This document shows, in pieces, positions 28,040-38,378 of a stretch of DNA of 64,000 nt. The position numbers were made by a program, and so were the translations under genes. The stretch is from Skeletonema tropicum (lineage: Eukaryota; Bacillariophyta; Thalassiosirophyceae; Thalassiosirales; Thalassiosiraceae). Below the pieces are notes generated by a model. It saw nothing but the letters and a program-made list of their open reading frames with translations. It was not told where the DNA came from and ran no database searches. The first letter of the stretch is position 1, and each line of letters starts with the position of its first letter. The stretch lies in contig CM074128.1 of assembly GCA_037178625.1 (NCBI GenBank), forward strand, positions 868,001 to 932,000, given 5' to 3'.

Positions 28040-28250
28040 TTTTCCTACGGAAAACCGGCGTCGCGCCTTGATCCTCCTTCCTCCTGTGTGGCTGTCACGT
28101 GTGATTGGAAAGAGAGAAACTAGAGAAGACTCAAATACTGCTTTAGTAGTATGCTTGGAATCTCAAGTGATTAGGCTCTACAGAGTGAACACTATGTTAG
28201 TGCCTGATCTCGAGAGCCAAAGTCCGAAATGGACTTCGACAGTGTCAACC
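28040..28250. repeat. Direct repeat A, copy 1 (211 bp)
   Basis: Starts TTTTCCTACGGAAAACC and ends AGTGTCAACC. It recurs at 28504-28707; the only difference noticed is an extra TTCCTCC (7 bp) in this copy. Both copies hold the same short open frame, which is not considered a gene. Confidence 0.9.
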
Positions 28251-28263
28251 GGGCGGGTGGGTG

Positions 28264-28425
28264 GGAGAAAACAAAATGATGTATTTATTTATTCAAAATG
28301 ATGAAAGCAATGATTGTTGTTTGGTGTTAGCTACGTGAGGAAGTTGACAAAACAATGATCATTGCGGCTACCAAGCTATCCCCCAAAAGAGCGGGAAGTG
28401 TCCAAGAGATAGTGCCTAACTACTA
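28264..28425. repeat. Direct repeat B, copy 1 (possible left terminal repeat)
   Basis: Runs from GGAGAAAACAAAATGATG to CCTAACTACTA. An otherwise identical copy lies at 34658-34797. This copy has a 22-bp insertion (TATTTATTTATTC plus a repeated CAAAATGATG). Candidate LTR of the element spanning 28-34.8 kb, but no clear target-site duplication or primer-binding site was found. Confidence 0.85.
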
Positions 28426-28503
28426 GAGCGATACGCTCCGCTGGAATCGAGGAAAATGGGTAGGTGAAAGGCCGCAGCAAGTGCGGATCTTGGCTCCCTA
28501 TGA

Positions 28504-28707
28504 TTTTCCTACGGAAAACCGGCGTCGCGCCTTGATCCTCCTGTGTGGCTGTCACGTGTGATTGGAAAGAGAGAAACTAGAGAAGACTCAAATACTGCTT
28601 TAGTAGTATGCTTGGAATCTCAAGTGATTAGGCTCTACAGAGTGAACACTATGTTAGTGCCTGATCTCGAGAGCCAAAGTCCGAAATGGACTTCGACAGT
28701 GTCAACC
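28504..28707. repeat. Direct repeat A, copy 2 (204 bp)
   Basis: Second copy of repeat A, 464 bp downstream of the first. The two copies bracket repeat B copy 1 and a 75-bp unique piece. Confidence 0.9.
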
Positions 28708-30794
28708 ATCATGCGAAGATGTGGCGAGCAGGGGACGAACTGTCAGAATGAAAGAGAGTGTCGTGGTCGACACAAAAAACGGCGAAGAACCGTAGGACTC
28801 AAGTCGTGACAAGCCACAAAGGAAGAGCATGGTGAAACAAAAGAGAAAAGAAGAAGATATTGGAGTGTAGAAATGTAGCAATATAGAAGATAACCGAAAT
28901 TCTGCAGTACTGATTGTGAAGGCGATTCTCAAGTAGAAGAGTAGAATTATAATTTGAGAATATTGAAGTAGAGAGAAGGAGAGGGGTGGGAGACGATAGG
29001 GGTGACGAAGGAGGACGGATACTAGTGGTAGAGCTTGGAGCAACCCAACTCGGACCGTTCGATAATGGAGGTAAAAAGATGTACACATGTAATAGTAATA
29101 GGTTAGTCGTGCGAGTCGGCCAATACAGGTCGGCAAGATGCAACGATGGTATGGAAGAAAAACTCTCCATTAAGGGCGTCTGAAGAATGTTGAGTCGAGT
29201 TTGTTCAGTCTGAGAGTCAAAAGCGTTTATCAAGTGACTTCATAAAATGTGATTGGGAAGTGACGTAGGTAGAATAGTGTAGAGGAGAGTGACCACCGAT
29301 TCACGATGTAGGTGGCGAAGGAAAGGAAGGAAATGCCTGAGAAAACAGACATACGCAAGATGAAGGCCGAGAAAAAGACTGATTTTGTCTGGTTTGAATG
29401 TTCTAGAGGATACGGTAGAATAAATTCTGTCGAGGCGTCGCGCGCCGGGTAAGTAAGAGGTATGGAAGAGGTATACCACTGAAGTCTGTGGCTGGTATTG
29501 GAGTCAAATGAGCTGAAGGAGTTCGAGATCGAAAGGGATCCATTCGATTAAATTTGGTTCAGGAATATCCTGTGAAGTGTAGAGTCGAGATATGCAGAGT
29601 TGATGGACGTGAAAGTAGTAGATAGCTCCGAGCTGAATGACGAAGGTGTGGTTGTGGAGAAGTGTAGTTGAGCTCAGAAGAGCAATATTAGTTACACCGT
29701 GGACTTGACTTATTGATATTAGAGATGGGCGTAGTGGGTATCGAATTGACTGAGTAACGTCGGGCCGAGGCGGACTAAGATTCAACAGGGAGAGTACGAC
29801 GGAGAAATGTTCACTGCGGAGACGAGCTTTTGGATACATATCAAAAGTCGAAGGAATGTGATCTCTCAGAGAAGATGCGTACACTTTGTGAGGTAGAGAG
29901 AAAAACACGGGAGACGATCGGAGAGAAGGGGAAAGAGAACAGATATGTGGCAAGTATGAGATAGAAGGAGGCCGAGTCAGAGAAACGAGAAGGGACCGAA
30001 ATCGGAGTTGAGTAGTTGAGGAAACACGCAGATGGGCTAAAGGGTGAGAGCAGCAGATTCTGTGAAATAGGAGGATGAGAAGAAGGAAGCTAGTCGCACG
30101 CACGCTAAGAGGATATGATGATGTGAACAGGACGCGTCGCGTATTCGAGTGTTTGAGATCTTGTCTCCCGAAATGTCGATGAGGAGGACTTGTAGAAGAT
30201 AAGGGACAAGCAGAAGACGATGAAAAGACCTGTGATGTAGATGCTAAATTTGTTTGTAAAGCAAAGAATTGACCAGCTCAGAAGCCCAAGCCAAGCACTC
30301 AATGCCGATCGTCAAGAAATGTGGGGGTATAATGATGACAGAGAGGATAGAGTAATGAACGCGATAGATGTAGTGGGGACATAACGTCCCCTGATAGATG
30401 CAGTTGGAGGAAGGGGGTAAAGTTGACGGGAATAACCTCAATCTTACAGTCGAGAGGAGGCGTAGTACGAAGACGATAAAGAGGAGAAAGAGAGACATGT
30501 GTATGAGGAATAGCTGATGAGAACAGAATGATATAGAGATATAAAGAAAGGCGAGCAGGGAGAGAGGAGATGGAGAATGGCCTCGAAGCAGGTAATCGAG
30601 AGGAGATACAGGAGGAAGATGAAGATGATGGAGAGGAGAGAGTTTTATACGATGAATCGCTGATAAGAACAGAATGGAGTTAGGGACAGAGAAGTAGTAA
30701 GAGAGATGGGGATGGTAGATAGAATAAGAGAAGATCGAATAGGCGAACCTCCAGAGCAGATGAGAAGAAGATTGAGAGGAACGAAGAGTACTTA

Positions 30795-30960
30795 GAGCGC
30801 GAGTTGCCCAAGAAAAACTCTAAACAGCCAAACGCTGGGCTACGAAGTCAAATCCGCCTAGGTCTAAGTGTACTTGTCTAGATTATAGAGAGTAATTTTC
30901 TAACAAAGCTTTAAGCCAAGTTTAACTCCGTCTAACTGCATAGCGTCGTCTTGGCCTTGT
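30795..30960. repeat. Internal direct repeat S, copy 1
   Basis: Contains CGAGTTGCC, CTGGGCTAC and AAGCCAAGTTTAACTCCG, matched at 33005-33120 by CGAGTTGCC, CTGGGCTAC and CGCCAAGTTTCACTCCG with diverged spacing. Boundaries approximate. Confidence 0.55.
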
Positions 30961-30988
30961 GCTGCTCCCTCGGTATTACACAAGAGTA

Positions 30989-31378
30989 TGGCAAGAGGAA
31001 GATGTATCCTATTGAGGAAGATGTATCCTATTGTGAGATGGTATTTAGCCGCTTCCCCGGGAGAAACATCATTCGAAGACCGAGGAAGTGATATGACCGT
31101 TCGGAAAGAGGCCGGAGACAGAAATAATAGAGAAAGGATAGATAAGGAGACAAGACTTATCGACGCAAGTGAAAGTGCGAAGAGATGGTATAGAAATGAT
31201 GGCGACATCTCGCGAAACTGAAGATGACACAAGAGGAAGAGAAGTCACGAGATTAGATTGATTCTTCATAAGGAACGCATCTTGAAAGACCACGACGCAA
31301 GCCAAAACGAACATGACCCGGTAGAAGATCAAAGTCCAAATACTAGTAAAAGCCCAAATACTACCCACAAAAGATAGC
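30989..31378. repeat. Internal direct repeat R, copy 1
   Basis: About 390 bp directly upstream of the RNase H frame. Matches 32373-32790 in direct orientation (AGAAAGGAT, GGCGACATCT, GCATCTTG, GACCACGACGCAAGCC, CCAAATACTA, CTACCCACAAAA). It also holds a short internal duplication of AGGAAGATGTATCCTATTG near 31000-31030. Boundaries approximate. Confidence 0.65.
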
Positions 31379-32086
31379 ATGACAACGAGAGGTATCATCT
31401 CCAAACATGGGCGAAGAGAGTCCCAAGTAGATGACTGGCTCAAACTGAGACGAGTACTCCGATACTTGAAAGGAACAAGGAGAATGAGGCTGCGCCTTAA
31501 GATCGATAACCTGGATTTCATTACTTGGCTGGTAGACGCGTCTCATGGAGTACATCCAGACATGCGCGGACATACAGGAGCGGGGTTGACTCTAGGCGAA
31601 GGAGCGGCAGTAACCATGTGCATGAAGCAAAAGATGAATACTAGAAGCTCGACTGAAACTGAGATAGTCGGAGTACACGACGCACTACCAACCATCCTTT
31701 GGTCAGTGCATTTCTTACGTGCGCAAGGTTTCGATGTGAAACACACAATCCTGAAACAAGATAACCAAAGTGCAATCCTGTTGGAGATGAATGGACGCTC
31801 ATCTAGCAGCAAGAGAATTAAGCATATCGAACAAAGATTCTTCTACATCACAGATCAAGTGGAGAAAGGATTAGTTGAGATTGAGCATGAGTATACTGAC
31901 AAGATGTGGATCGATGTCATGGCCAAACCCAAACAGGGGAGACCATTCAAAATAGATAGGGCAAAGCTAATGGGATACCCAATCGATCATACTGAAGAGT
32001 CGATTGAAATCAGAGCCGAGCCTCACTTCAATCGAAGGAGCGTGTTGGGAATAACCTATTGGGATTCCCAGCGAAATGACCCTTGA
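31379..32086 (+). pseudogene. Copia-type RNase H fragment
   Basis: 235-codon open frame, complete to its stop, but without the upstream RT and integrase. LRRVLRYLKGT is the conserved linker between RT and RNase H. RNase H acidic residues are visible: Asp in WLVDASHG, Glu in RSSTETEIVG, Asp in KQDNQSAILLE, followed by SKRIKHIEQRFFYITD and TDKMWIDVMAKPKQG. This places the element in the Ty1/copia superfamily, abundant in diatoms. The frame begins arbitrarily, with repeat R replacing the RT, so it is a fragment although the catalytic residues are intact. Confidence 0.85.
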
Positions 32087-32372
32087 AGAGAATCTTCAAG
32101 ATCTTTAGCTTCGTAGCTTTGTGAGCTGTCGACATGACGATGACGGGCTCACTAATTGTAGTAAACGAAGCTGTTCTACCGTGTAGCTTGTGCATTTATC
32201 TACTCATCGATATAGGCTGGTGCATAGCCTATGGCCGTAGTAAGTGTCCCTTAACGTGCTCCTGTTTATGTCCCGGAAAGGTTGATATACAGGAAGCCGT
32301 CAGCAAACCAAGACCGAGGATGGTGCCCGCAAGAGCATGAATCCGGAGATTAGCTGGGGGGAACTGAAAGTG

Positions 32373-32790
32373 ACAAGAGGAAGACGTATCATGAGATGAC
32401 GTTTAGCCAATTTTTCCGAGAAAGAGACATGGTCGTTCAGAAAGAGGCCGAAGGCATAAGTAATAGAAAGGATACACAAAGAGACACGATGCATCGACGC
32501 AAGTGCGAAGTTATGATAGAAAGGATGGCGACATCTTGCGAAACCAAAGATGACACAAAGGAAGATACATCGCGAGATAGATTGAGCTGATTCCCATAGA
32601 CCATGACGCAACTGGAACAAGGTCCACTATTCGCCGAGCCCCAAATACTACCCACAAAATATGGGTATCATAAGATACCCGATCTTAAGAAATGCATCTT
32701 GGAAGACCACGACGCAAGCCAGAACGAACATGACCAGTAGAAGGTCTAAGTCCAAATACTAGTCAAAGCCCAAAACTACCCACAAAATAT
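32373..32790. repeat. Internal direct repeat R, copy 2
   Basis: Downstream partner of 30989-31378. The tail part (CCAAATACTA, CTACCCACAAAA) appears twice within this copy, near 32640 and near 32750-32785. Confidence 0.65.
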
Positions 32791-33004
32791 AGTAACACCA
32801 CTTTATCTGATATTGGTCCATATATTGGAGCGGATGCCAGAAGATACGTGATCTTGAGTTTGAGAAACAAGAACGAGAGACATGTATTCGCATGCACGAC
32901 CGAGAGAGGAGACCCCTGATTGCCCCTAAGGAAGAGGAGCCCCAGATAAAAGAATGATATCGAAAGAGGCGAACCTCCCAAATTCAGATCAGATAAGAGA
33001 AGAA

Positions 33005-33120
33005 GCTCGAGTTGCCTAAGAAATGAGAAAACTCTAAGGAGAAAAAGCTCTGGGCTACAAAGTCGTGTTTCCGCCAAGTTTCACTCCGACTAAAATGCGC
33101 AGCATCATCGTGGCCGAGTT
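33005..33120. repeat. Internal direct repeat S, copy 2
   Basis: Partner of 30795-30960. The order S-R-RNaseH-R-S, all in the same orientation, is not a simple LTR pair. Confidence 0.5.
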
Positions 33121-33879
33121 CTGCTACCTTAGTATCTGTTGGGCATCATTTACTCATACTCCTAGTGCATCGCCCTCAAAGTCATTCCGACGAGTTCTCA
33201 GCCAAGTGCGGCTCCTTCTTTATCTGTTCAGCCTCACACTCGCCACTGCCCTATTTGGGAGCAGACTGGAGCAAAGATCTGAAGACTGAAGTGCTCCACC
33301 GCACAGGAGCAGGGAATATAAGAACTGGAGCTAAAGAATCTGAGTCGGGACTGCCCCGCCTCAGGATAGCGGATTATCATAATAGCTCTGGACCTGAACT
33401 GCTTTCCCTGGTATACTTATGATGAAAGTCTGAACTCGAATGTCCCATGCAGACCAAAAGGGGAAATTGAGTAATGAAGAATGTCTTCGTGCTCCTACCA
33501 CTGATTAACTCGAAGAACGAGTAGAAGAAAAGATAGATTGGCCGCAACCCCGCTCACATACATGGGGGTAGATCGGAACAAAGTAATTTAATGATGCCAT
33601 GTCCTAAAACGTCGATGTTCGTTGGAACGCAGCAAAGTAAAATGAAGAAATGATGAAAATAGGACAAGAACTGAATTGTTAGGTTGACCCCAACCGTGGA
33701 GGGAGACCCAAGATTAATAAAGAAATGATGAGAATACAAGAAGAACGAAATGTTGGATTGACCTTACTTTTGTAAACGTAGAGTAAGCCCCATGATGAAT
33801 AAGAAAAGGAGAGCCGAAACTAAACGCCGAGGCATAGCTAGGAAGAAGCTGACACCCCTCCAGGGACGGAGGATACAGC

Positions 33880-34485
33880 GAGTAAAAAGAACTGGAGCTC
33901 CTCTCGGGAGCAGTGAACAAAGAGAACTGAAACCCCTCCCTTGGGGAACAGCTGAGATAATTATTTTTGGCGCTGTAAGGCCGCTGATATACTTAAGCGA
34001 AAGGGTAAGAACTCTGATTCTCTCAATCAGAGGGAACATCTGAGATAAAAGAGCTGAAGCCCTCGATCGGAGGGAACAGCTGAGATGAGAGAACTGAAAC
34101 CCTCGACCGGAGGAGCAGTTGAGATAAGAGAGAACTGAAACCCTCGATCGGAGGGAACAGCTGAGAGAGAGAATTGATTTTTTGTGCCGTGATGGCCACT
34201 GATTTACTTCAGTGGAGATAAAAGAACTGAAACCCCGATCGGAGGGAACAGCTGAGAGTGAGGATTGATTTTTTGTGCCGTGATGGCCACTGATTTACTT
34301 CAATGAAGATAAGAGAACTGAAACCCTCGGTCGGAGGGAACAGCTGAGATAGAGAATTGATTTTTTGTGCCGTGACGGCCACTGATTTACTTCAGCGAGA
34401 AAATGATTGTTGGGACCGTAAGGCCATTGATATGTTTCGATGAGAGAGTTTATTTTTTAGTGCCATGAGGGCACTGATTTACTGC
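33880..34485. repeat. Tandem array of two alternating modules
   Basis: Module P, about 40 bp (ACTGAAACCCTCGATCGG then AGGGAACAGCTGAGA), and module Q, about 52 bp (GATTTTTTGTGCCGTGATGG then CCACTGATTTACTTCA), alternate as P P P Q P Q P Q with diverged copies on both sides. Both modules contain short complementary arms (CCCTC/GAGGG; GTG...CAC). Confidence 0.8.
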
Positions 34486-34657
34486 TAAGTTGTGCTGGTA
34501 GGCTGAAGAAAATTTTTGATGATATCTAATGGATGGGCATGGATGGTGGAAAAAGTCCTCGGTTGTTGGTCGCCGTAGCACACCTGACGCACGCGGATGG
34601 TGAGTTCGACACGAAGCCAGTGGGGCGGAGGGAATTACTGGTCCCTTTATTGATGGT

Positions 34658-34797
34658 GGAGAAAACAAAATGATGAAAGCAATGATTGTTGTTTGGTGTT
34701 AGCTACGTGAGGAAGTTGACAAAACAATGATCATTGCGGCTACCAAGCTATCCCCCAAAAGAGCGGGAAGTGTCCAAGAGATAGTGCCTAACTACTA
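34658..34797. repeat. Direct repeat B, copy 2 (possible right terminal repeat)
   Basis: Same sequence as 28264-28425 minus its 22-bp insertion; preceded by a purine-rich stretch (GGTGGAGAAAAC), as expected near a polypurine tract. Confidence 0.85.
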
Positions 34798-36658
34798 TAG
34801 CTGTCTTAAATCACGGACCCTACGGGGTAGCGTATGTACGTAGGAATAGTATGTAGCTCCATCCGGCACTTGAGAAGGTCAGAAGAGCCCCCAAATGTGT
34901 TTTTGGCCACCACCAAAAAGTTCCACCACCGCGACAATCCACCACGCCATGGCACCATTTCCGCCATAAAAGTGCCATAACATAAAAAACCACACCTCCT
35001 CCATTACATCTACAGGTGGTTGGGTATGGTAGTCCATGAATAGCTTAGAACACAAGGAATCCAAAGCCGAGCCTACCCAACTTAGTTATTAAAGAGCAGA
35101 GACGCAAATCAAAATGCCGCTATAGCAGCGCAAATTACCATCATCGTAGCATCATCGTCCAATTCCACTCAATATGAATGGTACAATCGGCCTCTCTCCA
35201 TCAACCCTCGCCGCCGCTTATACATATAGACATTGGGTGTCGGTGTGATTCATTGTTAGTGACTTCATATGGCCATAGCACTCCGTCAGGCACCATGTTG
35301 CTGCTGCACATCACATCATCGATTACACACAAATGTCACCCATTTCATTGCTCTATTCCGACCTCTGATCATGACGAGACAACTAAACACGACAGGAGAG
35401 CTCTCAATAATATGGAAGGATCGCTTTGTGCCATGGAGCTGTTAAGGAGATCCGATTTCACTGACTACACTACCATCGGCGAACTCAGCCTTGGTATCAC
35501 CATAGCCCAACACATGGCCATTCCTCGAACAAACTGCAATGGTTTCGTTGTTCAATCCAACCTCACCATCCGACAACAAAGGCACAGCAACTATTGCATT
35601 TGATTGGAGAGACAGGGTCATAGTTGTGTGACTTGAAGTTCAATCAGGGTGGAATAAGTGCACATATTGTCTCCGAAGAAGGCTGTTGTTATGGCGCTAC
35701 ATTGCTCTGAATAGATCGGAGTGGAATCTTCAGTGACTTGTTATGATTCTCCGGTTTCAATGAAGTAATGGTTGACGGATAAAGCTGCATATGGTCACTG
35801 CTGACATCGTTGGAATGCACAAAGTGTATTCTCTTGTAGGAGATAGGTGTTCAAACACAAGTGTTTGTGTTGAATGACAGGGATCTGTGGGCCTCAAAAC
35901 GAATTATTATGCAACAAAAAGATATACACATTCATAACATAACTGTATAATCGTTATTTTAACAGTGTTTGGTGTCGATAGTGCTGAAATATTTGTTATA
36001 GCACCATCGTTCATTGATCACGGAGGAGATGAGGATAAACATCCATGTGCACTGATTGGCTTTTATTTTGCATCAAATGTAAAAATCGGTACATATCAAG
36101 TCACTTCATACATTCATATATATCCATATAAATACCCCGAGCATTACATCTTTTATATAATAACACCATGCCTCTAGTAAAGTACGATGATCGGGCGGAA
36201 ATCCCATGGTGACGATGTGCTCGATGATCGTTGGCGCCACTTTGGTACCGCTTCTTGGACGATTCCTACGTACAGAAAAAAATCTACCTCATAGGTTTGT
36301 TGATTTAAGACAGCTATAGGTCTTAGAAACTGTGTGTAGCGGCGTAATGCGATAGGAGTATGTATGATTTTGAGAGCCTTATTCATCATCCAAGGTGTTT
36401 TGTGAGTGCGTTTGTGGTGAGAACCATGTGGTACTGAGAAGACAGAAGATTTGTCTCATCTCTTCGGCCCAATATTAGTACTGATTCCTACGTATTTTGT
36501 GCTTACAAAGTTGGGCAGGCGCTCAAAGGGGAGGAGACCGCTCTCCATGCTATTGCGCCTCAGTACACTCTTTGCTGATGACAGCAGGGGGGCTGAGAGT
36601 GATAGGGCAGGCTGAGGTCTTCGTCATCGTCTTCTTGACCATGCTACTTACATAAAAG
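34798..36658. other. Intergenic region upstream of NSUN2-like gene
   Basis: About 1.9 kb. A 141-codon frame at 35178-35603 has no recognisable domain and is not called. No RNA gene or clear repeat. Confidence 0.45.
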
Positions 36659-38179
36659 ATGCCGAAACGAAAGAAAACTGGAAACAATCCTCTCTCTTCT
36701 GCACGGAAAGATGTAGGAGGATTGTGGCATCGAAAGTCTGGGGCGGGATATCACTTGTTTCTGTCCTACTATGGAAATCAGCCCATTGGTGTTGTCACCA
36801 CTGATGATGACTATAATCATCCATCCACATCCGGTATCACTGCACGTCAAAGTGTTGATACCAAAGCAGCATTAGGCAACTCTAGAGCGGCAAAGAAGCG
36901 TAGAAGAAAAAAGAATGGCAGCAATAATTGCGCTTCTACTCATGCTAATGTTGCAATCGTCTCTGCTAGCACATCCGCAGCTTCTTCCCAAGATGCAGAT
37001 GCATCTCATCCTCTCATGCAAGCTTTCGATTCAGGATCAAACGAATATGCTCACTTGGCAAACTTTATACATACCTTATCAAGACCATTGCCTCTAACGT
37101 TGAGAATACGAAAACATGAAACAGCTGACTCTTCCGAGATTGGTCAAATGTTATCAAATCAATTTTCCAACCTCATCGCTCCAGTGGCATATGATCCAAC
37201 AAAGCAAATATATCAATCGACATATGGTTCCAACCTATGCAAGTTTAATTTAGGCCATCAATCTCCAGAGTTAAAGTCGATTGTCGTCGATGCCAGCATG
37301 AACGGTACCATAGCACGGCAAGAATTAGGTTCGATGCTCCCTGTTTTGTGCCTGGAGGCAGTTGGTGCCATGAAGAAGGGTTCCAAAGTTCTAGACATGT
37401 GTGCTTCTCCTGGTTCCAAGACGTTGCAGGCATTGGAAATAGTTGTCAGTAGTGGTGATACAAAGACGAGAGGCAGAGTCATTGCAAACGATGTGCATCC
37501 AAAACGATTGGATAGTCTGCGTGAAGCTATTCATCGATCAGGTGTACCACAAGAATTGACAGATCGAGTTACCTACACAAATTTTGATGCGTCGATCTTC
37601 CCGTCTCCTAAATCAAAAAAGCTCTTTGATGCAATTATCTGCGATGTACCTTGCTCAGGTGATGGTACAATTCGGAAAGATCCACACATTCTGCCCATGT
37701 GGAGTCCACGTACCAGTAATGAACTGCATTCATTGCAACTCAAAATACTATCAAGAGCAATGGAGCTGATCAAGAAGGGTGGGGTAGTTTGTTATAGTAC
37801 GTGCTCTCTTAATCCCATTGAAGATGAAGCTGTGGTGTCAGCTGCCCTGAGAGAAATGAACGCAAAGGACAGCTCCTACCAGCTTTTAGATTGGCCAGAG
37901 AAATTATTGCCAGGGTTTACAAAACGCCCTGGAGTCGATAGCTGGAAAGTTGGTTTCTATGACGAAAATCATCTTGAGAAAGATGACGACGACTTTGGTA
38001 GCCTTTCATTTTATGCCTCTTATGATGATGTTGCAGGGGGCAGTGTTAAAGAGGCGAACGAATCCTTTTGGCCACATTCATTAAACAAAGAGCACTTTTT
38101 GCATCGCTGCTCAAGGTTGTTTCCTCAGGATCAAGATACTGGTGGATTCTTCGTTGCCTTGATAAAGAGAATAAAGTAA
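36659..38179 (+). CDS. NSUN2: RNA cytosine-C5 methyltransferase, NSUN2/TRM4-like
   Basis: 506 aa. SAM site LDMCASPGSKTLQALE, then VIANDVHPKRLDSL, FDAIICDVPCSGDGTIRK with Cys332 (motif IV) and YSTCSLNPIEDEAVV with the catalytic Cys382 (motif VI). The DGTIRKDP and NPIEDEAVV strings are typical of the Trm4/NSUN2 branch, which makes m5C in tRNA and other RNAs. The N-terminus is basic (PKRKKTGNN, AAKKRRRKK), consistent with nuclear localisation. It is shorter than human NSUN2 (767 aa), mostly lacking the long C-terminal region. Intronless. Confidence 0.87.
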   Translation: MPKRKKTGNNPLSSARKDVGGLWHRKSGAGYHLFLSYYGNQPIGVVTTDDDYNHPSTSGITARQSVDTKAALGNSRAAKKRRRKKNGSNNCASTHANVAIVSASTSAASSQDADASHPLMQAFDSGSNEYAHLANFIHTLSRPLPLTLRIRKHETADSSEIGQMLSNQFSNLIAPVAYDPTKQIYQSTYGSNLCKFNLGHQSPELKSIVVDASMNGTIARQELGSMLPVLCLEAVGAMKKGSKVLDMCASPGSKTLQALEIVVSSGDTKTRGRVIANDVHPKRLDSLREAIHRSGVPQELTDRVTYTNFDASIFPSPKSKKLFDAIICDVPCSGDGTIRKDPHILPMWSPRTSNELHSLQLKILSRAMELIKKGGVVCYSTCSLNPIEDEAVVSAALREMNAKDSSYQLLDWPEKLLPGFTKRPGVDSWKVGFYDENHLEKDDDDFGSLSFYASYDDVAGGSVKEANESFWPHSLNKEHFLHRCSRLFPQDQDTGGFFVALIKRIK

Positions 38180-38378
38180 AACCCTTCATCGTGTCCAACT
38201 CGTTTACTGCTTCAATATACCCAGCAGTGGATGCTTTAGAGAACCGAGTGAGACGATAGTTATGATGTTGTAGGAGTCCTCCTATCCATCCTATGCGCCT
38301 GCCCGCTACTATTGATCATAGGAAGGCTCTTCACCCCCGACTATTATTACTTCTCAATAAATGCTATCGAACTTATGA

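Larger units (their letters stand above)
28264..34797 (+). mobile_element. Decayed Ty1/copia-type retroelement, non-autonomous-looking
   Basis: About 6.5 kb bounded by the identical repeats B. The only recognisable coding part is the copia RNase H region at 31379-32086 in plus orientation. A short stretch at 29600-29671 translates to a sequence like the copia RT block DVKxAYLxxEL (here LMDVKVVDSSELNDEGV) before a stop. From 28.7 to about 34 kb the plus strand is strongly purine-rich and full of stops in all plus frames. Internal direct repeats and a tandem array occupy the rest. No intact gag-pol frame. Confidence 0.6.

Noticed and set aside
28702..30498. Several minus-strand frames of 80-199 aa
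   Set aside because: They exist because the plus strand is purine-rich and therefore lacks minus-strand stops; no domain or codon pattern supports them.
33880..34485. CRISPR-like array
   Set aside because: The units are adjacent tandem modules without unique spacers of constant length, in a eukaryotic retroelement context.
34560..34640. tRNA-like segment (GGTGAGTTCGACACGAAGCC)
   Set aside because: The TTCGA box is present but no matching acceptor, D or anticodon stems could be formed.
35178..35603. 141-aa frame in the 34.8-36.6 kb gap
   Set aside because: No domain, atypical composition (Ser/His/Thr-rich) and no supporting promoter or splice signals.
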